Below, piece by piece: positions 1 to 11,771 of a DNA stretch of 64,000 nucleotides. The stretch lies in the NCBI GenBank assembly GCA_030765065.1, contig CM060990.1, forward strand, positions 214,497,290-214,561,289, in the 5' to 3' direction. The position numbers were made by a program, and so were the translations under genes. The DNA comes from Deroplatys truncata. Lineage: Eukaryota; Arthropoda; Insecta; Mantodea; Mantidae. The notes below the pieces were generated by a model that was given only the letters and a program-made list of their open reading frames with translations, searched no databases and was not told the origin of the DNA. The number at the start of each line of letters is the position of its first letter. Within the stretch, counting starts at the first letter, position 1.

Positions 1-50
1 ACGTTGGCTATGCCAACAGGCAGGCCCACATGAACGCGCAACGGAGATAA
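1..50 (-). mobile_element. LINE copy B, 3'-terminal fragment
   Basis: These bases match the extreme 3' part of ORF2 of the LINE family, seen intact in copy C around 29804-29850. The same LINE resumes at 5597, beyond copy A, so this fragment and 5597-19353 belong to one element split by a nested insertion. The true 3' end lies beyond the left edge of the window. Confidence 0.8.
40..50. repeat. Target-site duplication of LINE copy A (left)
   Basis: An 11-bp sequence beginning AACGGAG here is repeated at 5597-5607 with one mismatch, immediately flanking copy A. It belongs to the host LINE copy B and shows that A inserted by target-primed reverse transcription. Confidence 0.75.
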
Positions 51-409
51 TGATGATGATGATGATGATGAGATGCGCTTTAAGGGCACTAAACAGCTAA
101 GGTCATCAGGGCCCTTACAAAGTATAAAATGTACAGTCGAAAAATAAAAGTCCGATAAAAAACAGCATAATTAAAAAATGGGACACAACCCGCGATGTCC
201 AAAAGGTAAAAGAACAAAACACAAACTTCCAAAACGAACACACTAAAACCATGGTCAATAAAAGAGTAAAACAACGTGTCAAGAACTGTAGACTGCCAGA
301 CACGAGCGCCAGATGTCCATTGGGGAGGAGATGCCCCATTAAAAAGACAATATAAAATCACACAGTCAAAAGACGCTCAGCGCATCAAATGCGTCTGGTA
401 AATACAATG

Positions 410-3400
410 TCACTGATAAAACGTAAAAGACACTCTACAGCACGCGCGTCGTCTGCTAGGCCAACAGACAGACCAACACGAACGCGCAACGGAGCTAAAA
501 CTTGACACTCTGCTAAAATCTGACGCACCGTTCACACAGTGGTGCGGGGTCACCACTGAGCAGGTATCGATGGCTAAAAAGACAATGTCCGATTCGTAAG
601 CGAGCTTCCCGACGACACGAACAAGAAGAGGTACCCTAGACTAACGGGAGAGGCTTAACCCCCCGTAACTTGTTCCCCCGAGGGGCTGTCCACTCATCCC
701 TCCAAAGCGAGAGGATGCGGCTACGTAAAATAACAAACAAATCTGACGAGGGAACAACAGCAGTAAAAAATCTGGGTAATAAAATCGCCGATTTGGCAGC
801 GGCGTCGGCAGACTCGTTCCCTGAGATGTCCACATGACCCGGAATCCACAGGAAGGAGACGCTGATGCCAGAGGCAGCAAGCAAGTGGAGCAGGTCATTA
901 ATGCGCTGTACGAGAGGGTGGGAACTGTACAGCGCGTTAATGCTCTCAGGGGCACACAGAGAGCCCGTACAAACAACACCGGCCGTAAGTCGCGCCGCTG
1001 AACGTATAAAACAGATTGATAAATACTAAAAATTTCGGCGGTAAAAATCGAACAATGACCCGGTAAACGAAAAGTAAAACTATGATGATCAGAAACAAAG
1101 GCACACATTACTCCATCATCAGTCTTAGATCCATCAGTAAATATAAAAGGCAAGTCCCCGAATTGCCCCTGCAGTTCTAAAAATGCTGATCTAAAGACCG
1201 AAAAAGGGGTCTCATTTTTCGGCAGCGACGATAACCCAAGGGGGGCCACAGCGCGCAACCATGGAGGAAAACGCGTTTCCCCCCTTGTAAGGGCCGGCGC
1301 TGGCGTAACATCCAAATGCCGAAGTTGACGAAATGGAACCCCTGGAGGGAGCAAAGCAGAGGAGCTAACTAAATATTGCCGATCAAGCGAATCCTTGTAA
1401 AATAACGCGAAGGACGGGTGGTCAGGAAGCTTGAGAGTCGAAAGGCATAGCTGCACAAAAGCATCTCACGCCTGAAGGACAGCGGAGGTTCTCCTGCTTC
1501 AGCATATAGGCTAGGTAAAGGGCTGGTTGGAAAGGCCCGTGTAGCGACTTTTATGCCACGATGGTGAATGACATTCAATCGACGTAACACAGATGGACGT
1601 GCCGACGAAGAAACAATGCACCCGTAATCAAACTTGGATCGGACCAAGGAGCGATAAAGGCGAAGAAGGACGGTCCGATCAGCTCCCCAGGATGTGCCAC
1701 TTAAAACACGTAAAAGATTAAAAGAACGGTCACACTTGGCTTTTAAAAACGAAATGTGCGAAATCCAGCTCAGCTTCGTATCAAAGATCAACATAAAAAA
1801 TTTCGCCTCGTCTGCAAACGGAGGTATCCCTGGCCCAAGATGGAGAGAGGGCGGAGGGAAAGCCTACCGGTGCCAGAAGTTGATGCAGTCGGATTTCTCG
1901 GCGGGGAAATTAAAACCGTTGTCGTTACTCCAGGTGTAGAGACGGTCGATACAGCTCTGGAGACGGCGTTCAAGCAGACAGGTCCGCCTTGGACTGCAAT
2001 AAATGGCAAAATCGTCGACGAAAAGGGACGAGGAAATGCTAGGTGGAATACAATCAACAATGGGGTTGATAGCAATCGCAAAAAGTGTGACACTGAGTAC
2101 AGCGCCCTGAGGTACATTGTTCTCTTGAATAAAACTACTGGATAAAACCGAGCCCACACTTGCACGAAAGACGCAATCTGTCATAAACTCTCTAAGAAGT
2201 ATGGAAAGACGTCCACGGAAATTCCATGCATGGAGTGTACGTAAAATGCTGCCCCTCCAACAAGTGTCATAAGCTTTCTCCAGGTCAAAAAATACAGCCA
2301 CTGTTTGACACTTTCTCAGAAATCCGTTCATAATATGCGTAGACATAGACACCAGACGGTCGACGGTAGAGCGATGGCGACGAAATCCACACTGAATGTT
2401 CGCCAGAAGTTTCTGAGACTCAAGCCACCATGTCAACCGTCCGTTGATCATGCGCTCCATCACCTTGCAAAGGCAACTGGTGAGGGAGATGGGGTGGTAG
2501 CTGGAAGGACGGCAGCACCTAGAGTGTTAGCGATGGCAGCTGTATCCACTATGGTGGCATTGGAAACCTGAAGGCTAGTCACAGTACAATGCGAAACTTT
2601 ACCGGAGAAGCGACGAAGTTTATCCCAAACAACAGAGGAAGGTGTGAAGCGATTAAAAGACTCGAAAAAACGAGTCCAAGATGCCTTCTTGCTATCCTGA
2701 ATAATGCGACGAGCATTGGCGCGGATTGTATAAAAGTAACCAAATTATCAAGTGTAGGGTGTTGTCGAAACACCCTAAGTGCAGTTCTACGGGAACGAAC
2801 GGCAACCCGACACTCCTCGTTCCTCCAAGGAACAGGAATCCGTCGAGGGTGAGAGGATGAACGGGGAATTGCGCGTTCGGCGGCAGATAGAATCGTAGAC
2901 GCAAGGTGCTGCACCATTTGGTTAACGTCAGTGAAGGGCTGGTCCGCAAAAGACACGAGGCTGGAATACAATCTCCAGTCGGCCTTACTGAATATCCAGG
3001 TAGGTACTCTGGAATGCTGGACGTGGTGATACAAAAGAGAAATGATGCAGGGATAATGGTCACTGGAGTAGGTGTCAGCGACGACGTTCCACTGCAGACG
3101 ACTAACAAGCTGGATGGAGCAAACGGCAAGGTCTAAGTGAGAGAAGCTGAAATAAAAGTAGCTTAACCTGTATTGAGGATAGAGTGGTTAAACTGATAAA
3201 AAGTGTCGAAAAGAAGAGTCCCCTTGCACAAGCCCCTGGCGAACCCCACGGGGGTTGATGCGCATTAAAATCCCCCAACAGAAGAAAATGTGCTGGTAGA
3301 GCGGACAAGAGATCTCGAACGTCCGCAGGAGCGAGGAGACACGATGGAGGTGAATACACAGAGCAAACGGAAAACAAAAAGCCGGGTAAATGAAGGCGAA

Positions 3401-3670
3401 CGGCAAAAGCTAGCAAGTCGGATGTAAGTGTAAGAGTTTGAAAATGAACTTCGTTACGCACCGTTATCATGACACCTCCATGAGCAGGAGCACCCTCCTC
3501 CGGTTCGAGATCGTAGCGAACCGGGGTATACCCTCGGAGATCAAAAGGATCGTGAAGGCGAAGCTTAGTCTCCTGCGAACACACGACCATAGGTGAATGG
3601 GAGCGCAATAAAAGTTGCAGTTCCGCCCTATGCGATCGTACACCACGTAAATTCCAGGTCAGGATAGCGA
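410..3670 (-). pseudogene. LINE copy A ORF2 relic (endonuclease-RT-RNase H)
   Basis: Fragments in several minus-strand frames show an APE-type endonuclease (LLGDFNAHQPPWGSP near 3250), a reverse transcriptase with an FVDD active-site box (SSLFVDDFAIYC near 2000) and RNase H (IFTDGSK near 1120; WIPGHVDISGNESAD near 830). Together these would nick DNA, copy the LINE RNA and remove RNA from the hybrid. Frameshifts, an internal deletion in the RT domain near 2515-2525 and loss of the initiating ATG (ATC near 3671) make it non-coding. Confidence 0.8.
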
Positions 3671-4970
3671 TGAATGAAAGGGATAAACTGTCTACTTAGA
3701 AGGCGGCTTAAAATAACCATGTGGTTAACCTTTGGGCTCGGGCTTTTGGTATGTAGTTGGTCAGACTCCATAGCCTCCTCGATGGGAGGGCCCACGCGCT
3801 CAGTGCCAGAAACCGATTCAAGTGCCGTGAATCGGTTCTGGCTGGCATTGGGTGATGGGGGCCGCTGAGCGCGGCTTGTCCCAGGAGCTTCCTGGGACTG
3901 CGACCTTCGAGGAAGAGAAGGTGAACTTTTCTTACCGCGCGCACGCGGAGAGTCTTTCAAAAACTCTTCCTTGCGTAGTTTCTGCTTGGTCTTCTTATAA
4001 ATCCCTTGGGACTTCATGACCTTGGGAGCAGCTTTAGCTGGCTTAGTAACTATAGCAGAAATGGACGGCCGGATGGTAGTGGCGGTTAATGCAGTCATAG
4101 TCAAGGTCTGAGTTTCGGCATCTACTCGTGGTACCGGCGAGGCAACAACAGAAATAAATGTACCAGATCGCAGGTGCGAAGGTTGGCGCGCATGGTAACG
4201 CCTCCGGTCCTCAGCGAAGGAGCGTTTTTCCTTTACCCGGATCTCCTGGATCGCCTTCTCGTCCAAGTACCGCAGACAGTCGCCAAATGAAGCAGAATGT
4301 GACCCTTTGCAATTAACGCAGACGGGGGCTGTTGAACAGGTACCTTCGTGTGTGGGTTAGCTACATGATGCACAGATGGTAACGGCACTCTTACATGAGA
4401 CTTGCGTATGCCCAAAACGTTGGCATTTGCAGCAACGCAGAAGTCTAGGAATATAAGGCCTCACAGCAATCCGCTCGTACTCTGCTGAAATGCTCGTGGG
4501 CAGATCGACGCCAAGAAACAGGGTACGAGTGGGTACCAATATGCCGTCGCGTTTGGCCTGCACTCGATGAACCGCTGTCATCTTCTGGTCTGCAAGATAT
4601 TCTACCAGTCCTCGTCCGATATACCATTGAGGCTATGCGTGGTGACAACGCCTCGGCAGGAATTTAAGGTGCGGTGCTTCTCAACACGGATGGGATATCC
4701 TTCGGGAAGCGTGGCGCGCAACAAGGTCTTACTTTGTTGTTCGGACTTACTCTGAACAAACAATGCACCGTTGCGTAGGCAAGTGCAAGAATGAACAGGT
4801 CCAGCAATTGAGTCAATGCCCTTCTGGATGATAAAAGGGTTCACCTTCTCGAATGATTGTCCTTCCTCTGTACGGGTAATCACCAAGTAACAACTGGCTG
4901 TTGGCGGTGCTACTTCTGTTACATTAACCTTTCGGCGCTTGTTCTTTATAATGGAGAAAGGGTGCTCCAT
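3660..4970 (-). pseudogene. LINE copy A ORF1 relic (CCHC nucleic-acid-binding protein)
   Basis: Begins at the ATG at 4970 (MEHPFSI). It carries the family's middle domain and a run of CCHC knuckles (RCCKCQRFGHTQVSCKS and a second Cys-rich group) near 4350-4440, then a basic Ser/Pro-rich tail. ORF1 proteins of this type coat the element RNA and aid strand transfer. At least one frameshift, near 4250-4400, splits the gene. The same protein is better preserved in copy C. Confidence 0.75.
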
Positions 4971-5596
4971 AGCGAAAAAATCCTCCACCTTTGCAACCGT
5001 CTCCAACTTCGGGCTCTGACTTCCCGGGCGTTACCCCACCTTGGTTGAGTGGCCTATCTATACCTAGGCTCACATCTCACAGAACATAGACAAAGGGACC
5101 CAATCACCGTCAGAAATCAGCAGCTCATGCAATGGCCCCCCGACCGACTGCAGTTTAACAGCGGATACGAACACAAACTCTACATGACAACTCCGGGTGG
5201 TGGGGATGACGCCATTACCCACTCACCCAGCTGCGCAACTCGTGCACGGGTATCGGTCAGGCTGTGTCCACGGAGGATTTAAATAAAAAGATAAAAGAAA
5301 CTAAAAGTGTGTGGGCGTTTCGCACGCAAGGTAGGCCGGCGAAGAAGTAAAAGAAATGTGTAAATGAATGGGCGTGGGGCGAAATGTGCATAAATAGAAG
5401 AGAAGAAAGAAACGATGGCAAGGGGCGTCATGGAATGAAATGCACAGAACGCACGAGAGCCTACCTTGAGTCCCCCGGTCACGAGAACGAACCCACCTCG
5501 ACCGGACGGGGATGAAGTGATGAAGATGGCGATGAGTGGCTCGGGAACCCCCGGGTACGCCTAACCCGTACTCACATAAGGTGAGCCCCTGGGGGG

Positions 5597-8500
5597 AACG
5601 GAGCTAAAACTTGACATTCTGTTAAAATGTGTCGCACCGTGAAGGGCGCATCACACACGTCACAGACTGGTGGGGGGATACACTAAACAAGTGTCTATGA
5701 CTAAAACGGCAATGTCCGATCCGTAGACGGCTAAACGTACCTCTTACCGACGAGAAGAACAAGAAGAGGTACCCCAGACTAACGGAAGAGGTTTAACCTT
5801 CCGCAATTTGTCCCGCCGGAGGGCCGTTCACTCATCCCGCCAAACCGAGAGGATACGGCGACGTAAAATAACACACAAATCTGACGAGGGAACAACAGAG
5901 GTAAAAAATCTGGGTAATAAAATCGCCGTTTTGGCAGCGGTGTCGGCAAGCTCGTTCCCTGAGATGCCAACATGACCTGGAATCCACATGAAGGAGACGC
6001 GAATGGACCAGGTCATGTATGCGCTGTACGAGGGGGTGGTAATTATACAGCGCGCGAATACTTTGAAGAGCACTCAGGGAGTCTGAACAAATAAAACAGT
6101 GCCGTAAGTCGTACCGCTGGACGTATAAAAGTGACTGATAAATGCTAAAAAGTTCGGCGGTAAAAATCGAACATTGTCCGGGTAAACGAAATGTAAAACT
6201 ACGATGACCATAAACAAAGGCTCACCGTACTCCAACATCTGTCTTAGAACCATCACTATATATAAAATGAAAGTTCCCGAACTGCGACCGAAGTTTTAAA
6301 AAAGCCGATCTAAGAACTGAAAAAGGGGTCGCAGTCTTCGACATTGACGTTAACCCAAGGTGACAGTGGGCCTCAGCGCGCAACTATGGAGGAAAGCGCG
6401 TTTCCCCCTGGGAAGGGCCGGCGCTGGCGTAAAGTCCAAATGCCGAAGAAGCTTTCGAAATCGAACCCCTGGAGGGAGCAAGGCATAAGAGCTAACGAAA
6501 TATTGCCGATCAAGCAAATCTTCGTAAAATACCTCGAAAGAGGGGTGGTCAGGCAAGCTTGAGAGTCGACAGGCATAGCTGCACAAAAGCATGTCACGCC
6601 TGAAGGACAGCGGACGCTCTGCAGCTTCAGCATACAGATTGGCTACGGGGCTGGTTGGAAAGGCCGCCGTAGCGACTCTTATGCCACGATGGTGAATGGC
6701 ATTCAATCGACGTAATACAGATAGACGCGCCGACGAATAGACAATGCACCCGTAATCAAGCTTGGATCGGACCAAAGAGCGATAACGATGTAGAAGGACG
6801 GTGCGATCGGTCTCCCAGGATGTGCCACTTAAAACACGTAAACGATTAAGAGAACGGTCACACTTGGCTTTTAAAAACGAAATTTGCGAAATCCAGCTCA
6901 GGTTCATATCAAAGATCAACATAAAAAATTTCGCCTCGTCTGCAAACGCAGGTATCCCTGGCCCAAGATGGAGAGAGGGCGGAGAAAAAGCCTTCCGGTG
7001 CCAGAAGTTGATGCAGTCGGATTTCTCGGAGGAGAAATTAAAACCGTTGTCGTTACTCCAGGTGTAGAGACGGTCGATACAGCTCTGGAGACGGCGTTCA
7101 AGCAGACAGGTTCGCCTTGGACTGCAATAAATGGCAAAATCGTCGACGAAAAGGGACGAGGAAATGCTAGGTGGAATAAATCAACAATGGGGTTGATAGC
7201 AATCGCAAAAAGTGTGACACTGAGTACAGCGCCCTGAGGTACATTGTTCTCTTGAATAAAACTACTGGATAAATCCGAGCCCACAATTACACGAAAGGCG
7301 CGATCTGTCATAAACTCTCTAAGAAGTATGGGAAGCCGTCCACGGAAATTCCATGCATGGAGTGTACGTAAAATGCTGCCCCTCCAACAAGTGTCGTAAG
7401 CATTCTCCAGGTCAAAAAATACAGCCACTGTTTGACACTTTCTCAAAAATCCATACATAACCAGATGGTCGACGGTAGGGCGATGGCGACGAAATCCGCA
7501 CTGAGCGTTCGCCAGAAGTTTCTGAGACTCAAGCCACCATGTCATCCGCTCGTTGATCATGCGGTCCATCACATTGCAAATGCAACTAGTGAGGGAGATA
7601 GGGCGGTAGCTGGAAGGTAGTTGGCGATCGTTCCCGGGCTTAAGGATAGGGACAATGGTGGCTTCGCGCCAAACGGAAGGAAAAAGGCCGTCTTGCCAAA
7701 TACGGTTATAGACCTGTAAGAGAAAGAGTTTACTGTCGGCTAAAAGCTTCTTTAACATCAGGACATGAATGCCATGAAAGTACAATGCGACACTTTACCG
7801 GAGAAGCGACGAAGTTTATCCCAAACAACAGATGAAGGTGTACAGCGATTAAAAGACTCGGCAAAACGAGTCCGCGACGACTTCTTGCTATCCTGAATAA
7901 TGCGACCAGCCTTGGCGCGCGATTGTTTAAAAGTAACCAAATTATCAAGTGTGGGGTGTCGCCCAAACACCCTAAGCGCAGTTCTACGGGTCCGAACGGC
8001 GTCCCTACAATCCTCGCTCCACCACGGAACAGGTGGACGCCGAGGTTGAGAGGATGAACGGGGAATACCGCGTTCGGCGGCAGATAGAATCGTAGACATA
8101 AGGTGCTGCACCATTTGGTTAATTTCGTTAAGCGCTTGTCGTCAAAATACACGAGGTTGGAATACAATCTCCACTCGGCTTTTGTGAATATCCAGGTAGG
8201 TAGTCTGGAATGCTGGACGTGGTGAGACAGAAGTGAAACGATGCAGGAGTAATGGTCGCTGGAGTAGGTGTCAGTGAAGACGTTCCACTGCAGACGACTA
8301 GCAAGCTGGAGTGAGCAAACGGTAAGGTCCAGGTGAGAGAATGTACGAGAAGAATCAGAAAGAAACGTAGTTTCACCTGTATTGAGGATGGAGAGATTGA
8401 ACTGGCAAAAAATGTCGAAAAGAAGAGTTCCCCTCGCACAAGCCTTTGGGGAACCCCACAGGGGGTGATGGGCATTAAAATCTCCTAACAGAAGAAATGG

Positions 8501-8879
8501 TGTTTGGAGAGGGGACAGGTGAGCTCGAATGTCCGCGGTAGCGAGGGGAGACGATGGAGGCGAATACACAGAGCAAACAGAAAAGAAAAAGCCGGGTAAG
8601 TGAAGTCTAACGGCAACAGCTTGCAAGTCGGACGTAAGCGTGAGAGTCTGAAAATGAACATCGTTACGCACTAATATCATGACACCTCCATGTGCGGGAG
8701 TACCCTCATCCGGTTTAAGGTCGAAGCGAACCGGAGTATACCCTCGAAGCTCAAAAGGTTCGTGAGGGTGTAGCTTGGTCTCCTGCAAACACAAGATCAT
8801 AGGCGAATGGGAACGCATTAAAAGTTGCAGTTCCGACCTATGCGATCGTACCACGTAAATTCCAGGTCAGGATAGCCAT
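5597..8879 (-). pseudogene. LINE copy B ORF2 relic
   Basis: Starts at the ATG at 8879. One long open frame (to about 7730) holds the endonuclease, including LLGDFNAHHPLWGSP. It is followed by RT fragments (PIVDLFHLAFPRP and neighbouring frames near 7100-7700) and RNase H (WIPGHVGISGNELAD near 5960). A deletion of about 240 bp near 7772, further frameshifts, and the insertion of copy A about 90 bp before the stop inactivate it. The endonuclease part is the best preserved of the three copies. Confidence 0.8.
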
Positions 8880-8899
8880 AAATGAAAGGGATAAACTTC

Positions 8900-10192
8900 T
8901 TATTTAGAAGGACGGCTCAAAATTACCTTTTGCTTAACTTTTGGGCTCGGTCTTTTGGTATGGAGTTAGTCAGACGCCATAGCCTCCTCGAAGGGAGGGC
9001 CCACGCGCTCAGAGCCAGAAACCGATTCAAGCGTCGAGAATCGGTTCTGGGTGGAAATGGGTGAAGGGGGCCGCTGAACGCGGCTTGTCCCAGGAGCATC
9101 CTGGGACTGCTATCTCCGAGGAGGAGAAGGTGAACTTTTCTTGCCGCGCGCACGCGGAGGGTCTTTAAGGAAATCTTCCCCGCGAAGTTTCTGCTTGGGC
9201 TTCTTTTCGGGGACTTGAGACTTTAGAAGCTTAGGACCAGCTTAAATGGCTTAATAACCGGGCTAGAGACGGACGGCCGGATGGTAGCGGCGGTCAATGC
9301 AGTCATGGTCCAGGTCTGTGTCTCTGCATCTTTATGGGGTACTGGCGAGGCAACAACAGACCTGAATGTTCCGGATCGCAGGAGCGAAGGTTACCGCGCA
9401 TGGTAACGTCTCCGGGTTTCGACGAAGGAGAGTTTCTCCTTTACCCGGATCTCCTGGATCGCCTTCTCGTCCAAATACCGCGGACAGTCGGCAAATGAAG
9501 CAGAATGAGTCCCTTTGCGATTAACGCAAACGGAGGCTGTTGAGCAGGTACCTTCGTGTGAGGGCTGGCTACGTGTTGCACAGATGGTAACGGCACTCTT
9601 ACAGGAGTCATACTTGCGTATGACCAAAACTCTGGCATTTGAAACAACGCAGAGGTCTAGGTGTATAGGGCCTCACTGCAATACGCTCGTACCCTGCTGA
9701 AAGACTCCTGGGCAGTTCGACGCCATCGAAAGTGATAAACAGGGTACGAATTGGTAGGAAAATTCCGTCGCGTTTAGCCTGCACTCGATGAAAAGCTGTC
9801 ACCTTTTGATCAGAAAGATAGTCGACAAGTTCTTCGTCCGACATGCCATCGAGGCTATGGGTGGTAACGACGCCTCGACAGGAATTCAAGGTGCGTTGCT
9901 TCTCGACACGGACAGGATAACCGTGGAGAAGCGTGGCGCGCAACAATGACTTATTCTGCTGTTCGGATTTAGTTTGTACCAACAATAAACCAATTCGAAG
10001 GCGAGTGCAGGAGCGAACCGCACCTGGAATAGCGTCAATGCCCTTCTGAATAATGAAAGGGTTCACATTCTCAAAACTTTGACCTTCTTCTGTACGTGAA
10101 ATGACCAAGTAACAACCAGATGTCGTCGGTGCTACTTCTGTTACATATACTTTTCGGCGCTTGTTGTGAGTAATGGAGAAAGGGTGCTCCAT
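8900..10192 (-). pseudogene. LINE copy B ORF1 relic
   Basis: Begins at the ATG at 10192 (MEHPFSITHNK). The first frame continues to the CCHC knuckle (RCFKCQSFGHTQV) near 9610 and then shifts; the second Cys group (CATRSQPSHEG) and basic tail follow in other frames. A TAA near 8900-8902 sits about 20 bases before the ORF2 ATG, which is probably the ancestral ORF1 stop spacing. The product would be a nucleic-acid-binding partner of the LINE RNA. Confidence 0.7.
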
Positions 10193-10237
10193 AGCGAAAT
10201 AAATCCTCCACCTTTGCAACCGTCTCCACCTCGGGTT

Positions 10238-11378
10238 TGCGGCGATCACCTCCTCATCCGTTGCTGTAGCTTACCTTGATGCTTCTCCCGTTGCTTCCAG
10301 AAGTTCTCAGCGTGTTGGTTCTTCAATTTATCCTCGGCTAGCTGCAGTAATTTTCCTTAAATTATATGGGAGCATGGACTTATCCTCGGTAAAGGAAAAC
10401 GTAGATCTCGGGTGGTGATATAGGAAGACATCGACTTGCTTTGTTTATGAAAAGATGACACTGCCGTTTCTTTTTATTTAATTTAACACTCGTAGTATAC
10501 AAAACTGGTATTGCCGCTGTAAAATACTGTCCACCGCTGTTAGACTATGGCGTGGATATGTCACGAAATATAACTATTCTTATTGTCGCTTTCAGAGTAG
10601 CGGATCTTAGGTGTGTTGCTAAAACTATTTTGATTCCCTGTTTTGGCGCGATATCTCACACATCCTGCAGCATCTCTCCCTGACCACACATTACGAAAAC
10701 TCTCGAATAAAATGCAATACTAAGCTGACATGACAAATTTGACTTGATTCCCTTTTTGGCGCGATATCTCACACATCCTGCAGCATCTCTCCCTGACCAC
10801 ACATGACATAAACTGCCCCGAATTTTCCCCAAACAGATCCATTTATAGTCTCAGGCTCCTGAGGCTGCTTCCTTTCCTATTGGTCCATTTTTAGCGCGAC
10901 TCGACGCGTCTAACTATTTCGAATAAACTTTCAGGGATCTCATTGGTCCAATTTTAATATAAATCGCGGCTTTTCCTACATTTACCGTTAAGGTTGTCTT
11001 TCTCACTCACTTGGTCACGGCGAATTATCAAATAATGGGACAAAGGCTCTACACCCTCGCTGTAGGAATAATAGCACAGCGACCGGAGAGAGGTAATAAA
11101 ACTAGGTTTTCTGCCTTCGAAAGCACTATTCCTGTAGCTAAAACTTTCCCTCGTGGACAGTATTTTAACATAGCGCTTAAATTATTTACATTAAACCATT
11201 TATAACTCTACTAATATTAATAACCTAGATAGATACATAATGTTAAATCACCCTTCTTAAAATATACAAGCAGTATGAGAAAAAGATATTTACATAATAC
11301 GATTTAACATCACTAAAAGTTAATTAATAAGTTATCTGTAATTATAGTTCTTGGGCTCGGCCTAGAGTTGCCGTTTCA
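10238..11378 (-). repeat. 3' LTR of the Ty3/gypsy-like element
   Basis: 1141 bp, TG...CA. It contains an internal near-exact repeat of about 60 bp (10632-10691 and 10745-10804, core GGCGCGATATCTCACACATC) and TATA-like AT-rich motifs near 10955. A 64-codon ORF appears identically in both LTRs and is not considered a gene. Confidence 0.95.
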
Positions 11379-11771
11379 AATTGCCCTGTTCTGGAAAAGA
11401 ATAAATTTTTCAACACTTGATACAATTTTCTTTTACAGAATAATTCCTCTGATTATGGCCTTTGTTCGTTTGTTTTGTTGACAGAGACCCTTCGCTATAC
11501 CTGCTCCTTCACAAGGGCTCTGACAAACCGGTGATGTTTATATTTGGGTCATTCACTCTACACTCTCCCTTTAAAAACAGGTTTCCGAGAGACATTCTTA
11601 TACACAATACATTTCCCGCACACGAATAACTTGTGACGCATACAAATACTCTAATACCCAATTTAAGTTCTAAAATTAAATCTATTTACATACATATTGG
11701 TACATAATTATTATGCCTTTATTTATTTCTTTACATCCTTATTTATCGGGTGTATTACCTTTACTATTTGT
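11379..11771 (-). other. Untranslated stretch between pol and 3' LTR
   Basis: AT-rich with no ORF of note. The stretch next to the LTR (11379-11400) is not a clear polypurine tract on the minus strand, so the plus-strand primer site is not identified with certainty. Confidence 0.5.

Larger units (their letters stand above)
51..5596 (-). mobile_element. RNase H-bearing LINE copy A (I-superfamily type), near full length
   Basis: A non-LTR retrotransposon reading leftward. It starts at about 5596 with a 5' UTR, carries ORF1 and ORF2 relics, and ends at 51-72 in a simple TGA/TCA-type repeat tail. Against copy C it lacks roughly 340 bp of the reverse transcriptase region (junction near 2515-2525). 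It is nested inside copy B with an 11-bp target duplication. Reading frames are broken many times and the ORF2 start codon is ATC rather than ATG, so this copy is dead. Assignment to the I superfamily rests on the order endonuclease, RT, RNase H and a CCHC ORF1; related RNase H-bearing clades such as LOA are possible. Confidence 0.85.

Noticed and set aside
11011-11205. 64-codon ORF present identically at 18392-18586
   Set aside because: Lies inside both LTRs, so its identity reflects LTR duplication, and it has no recognisable protein features.
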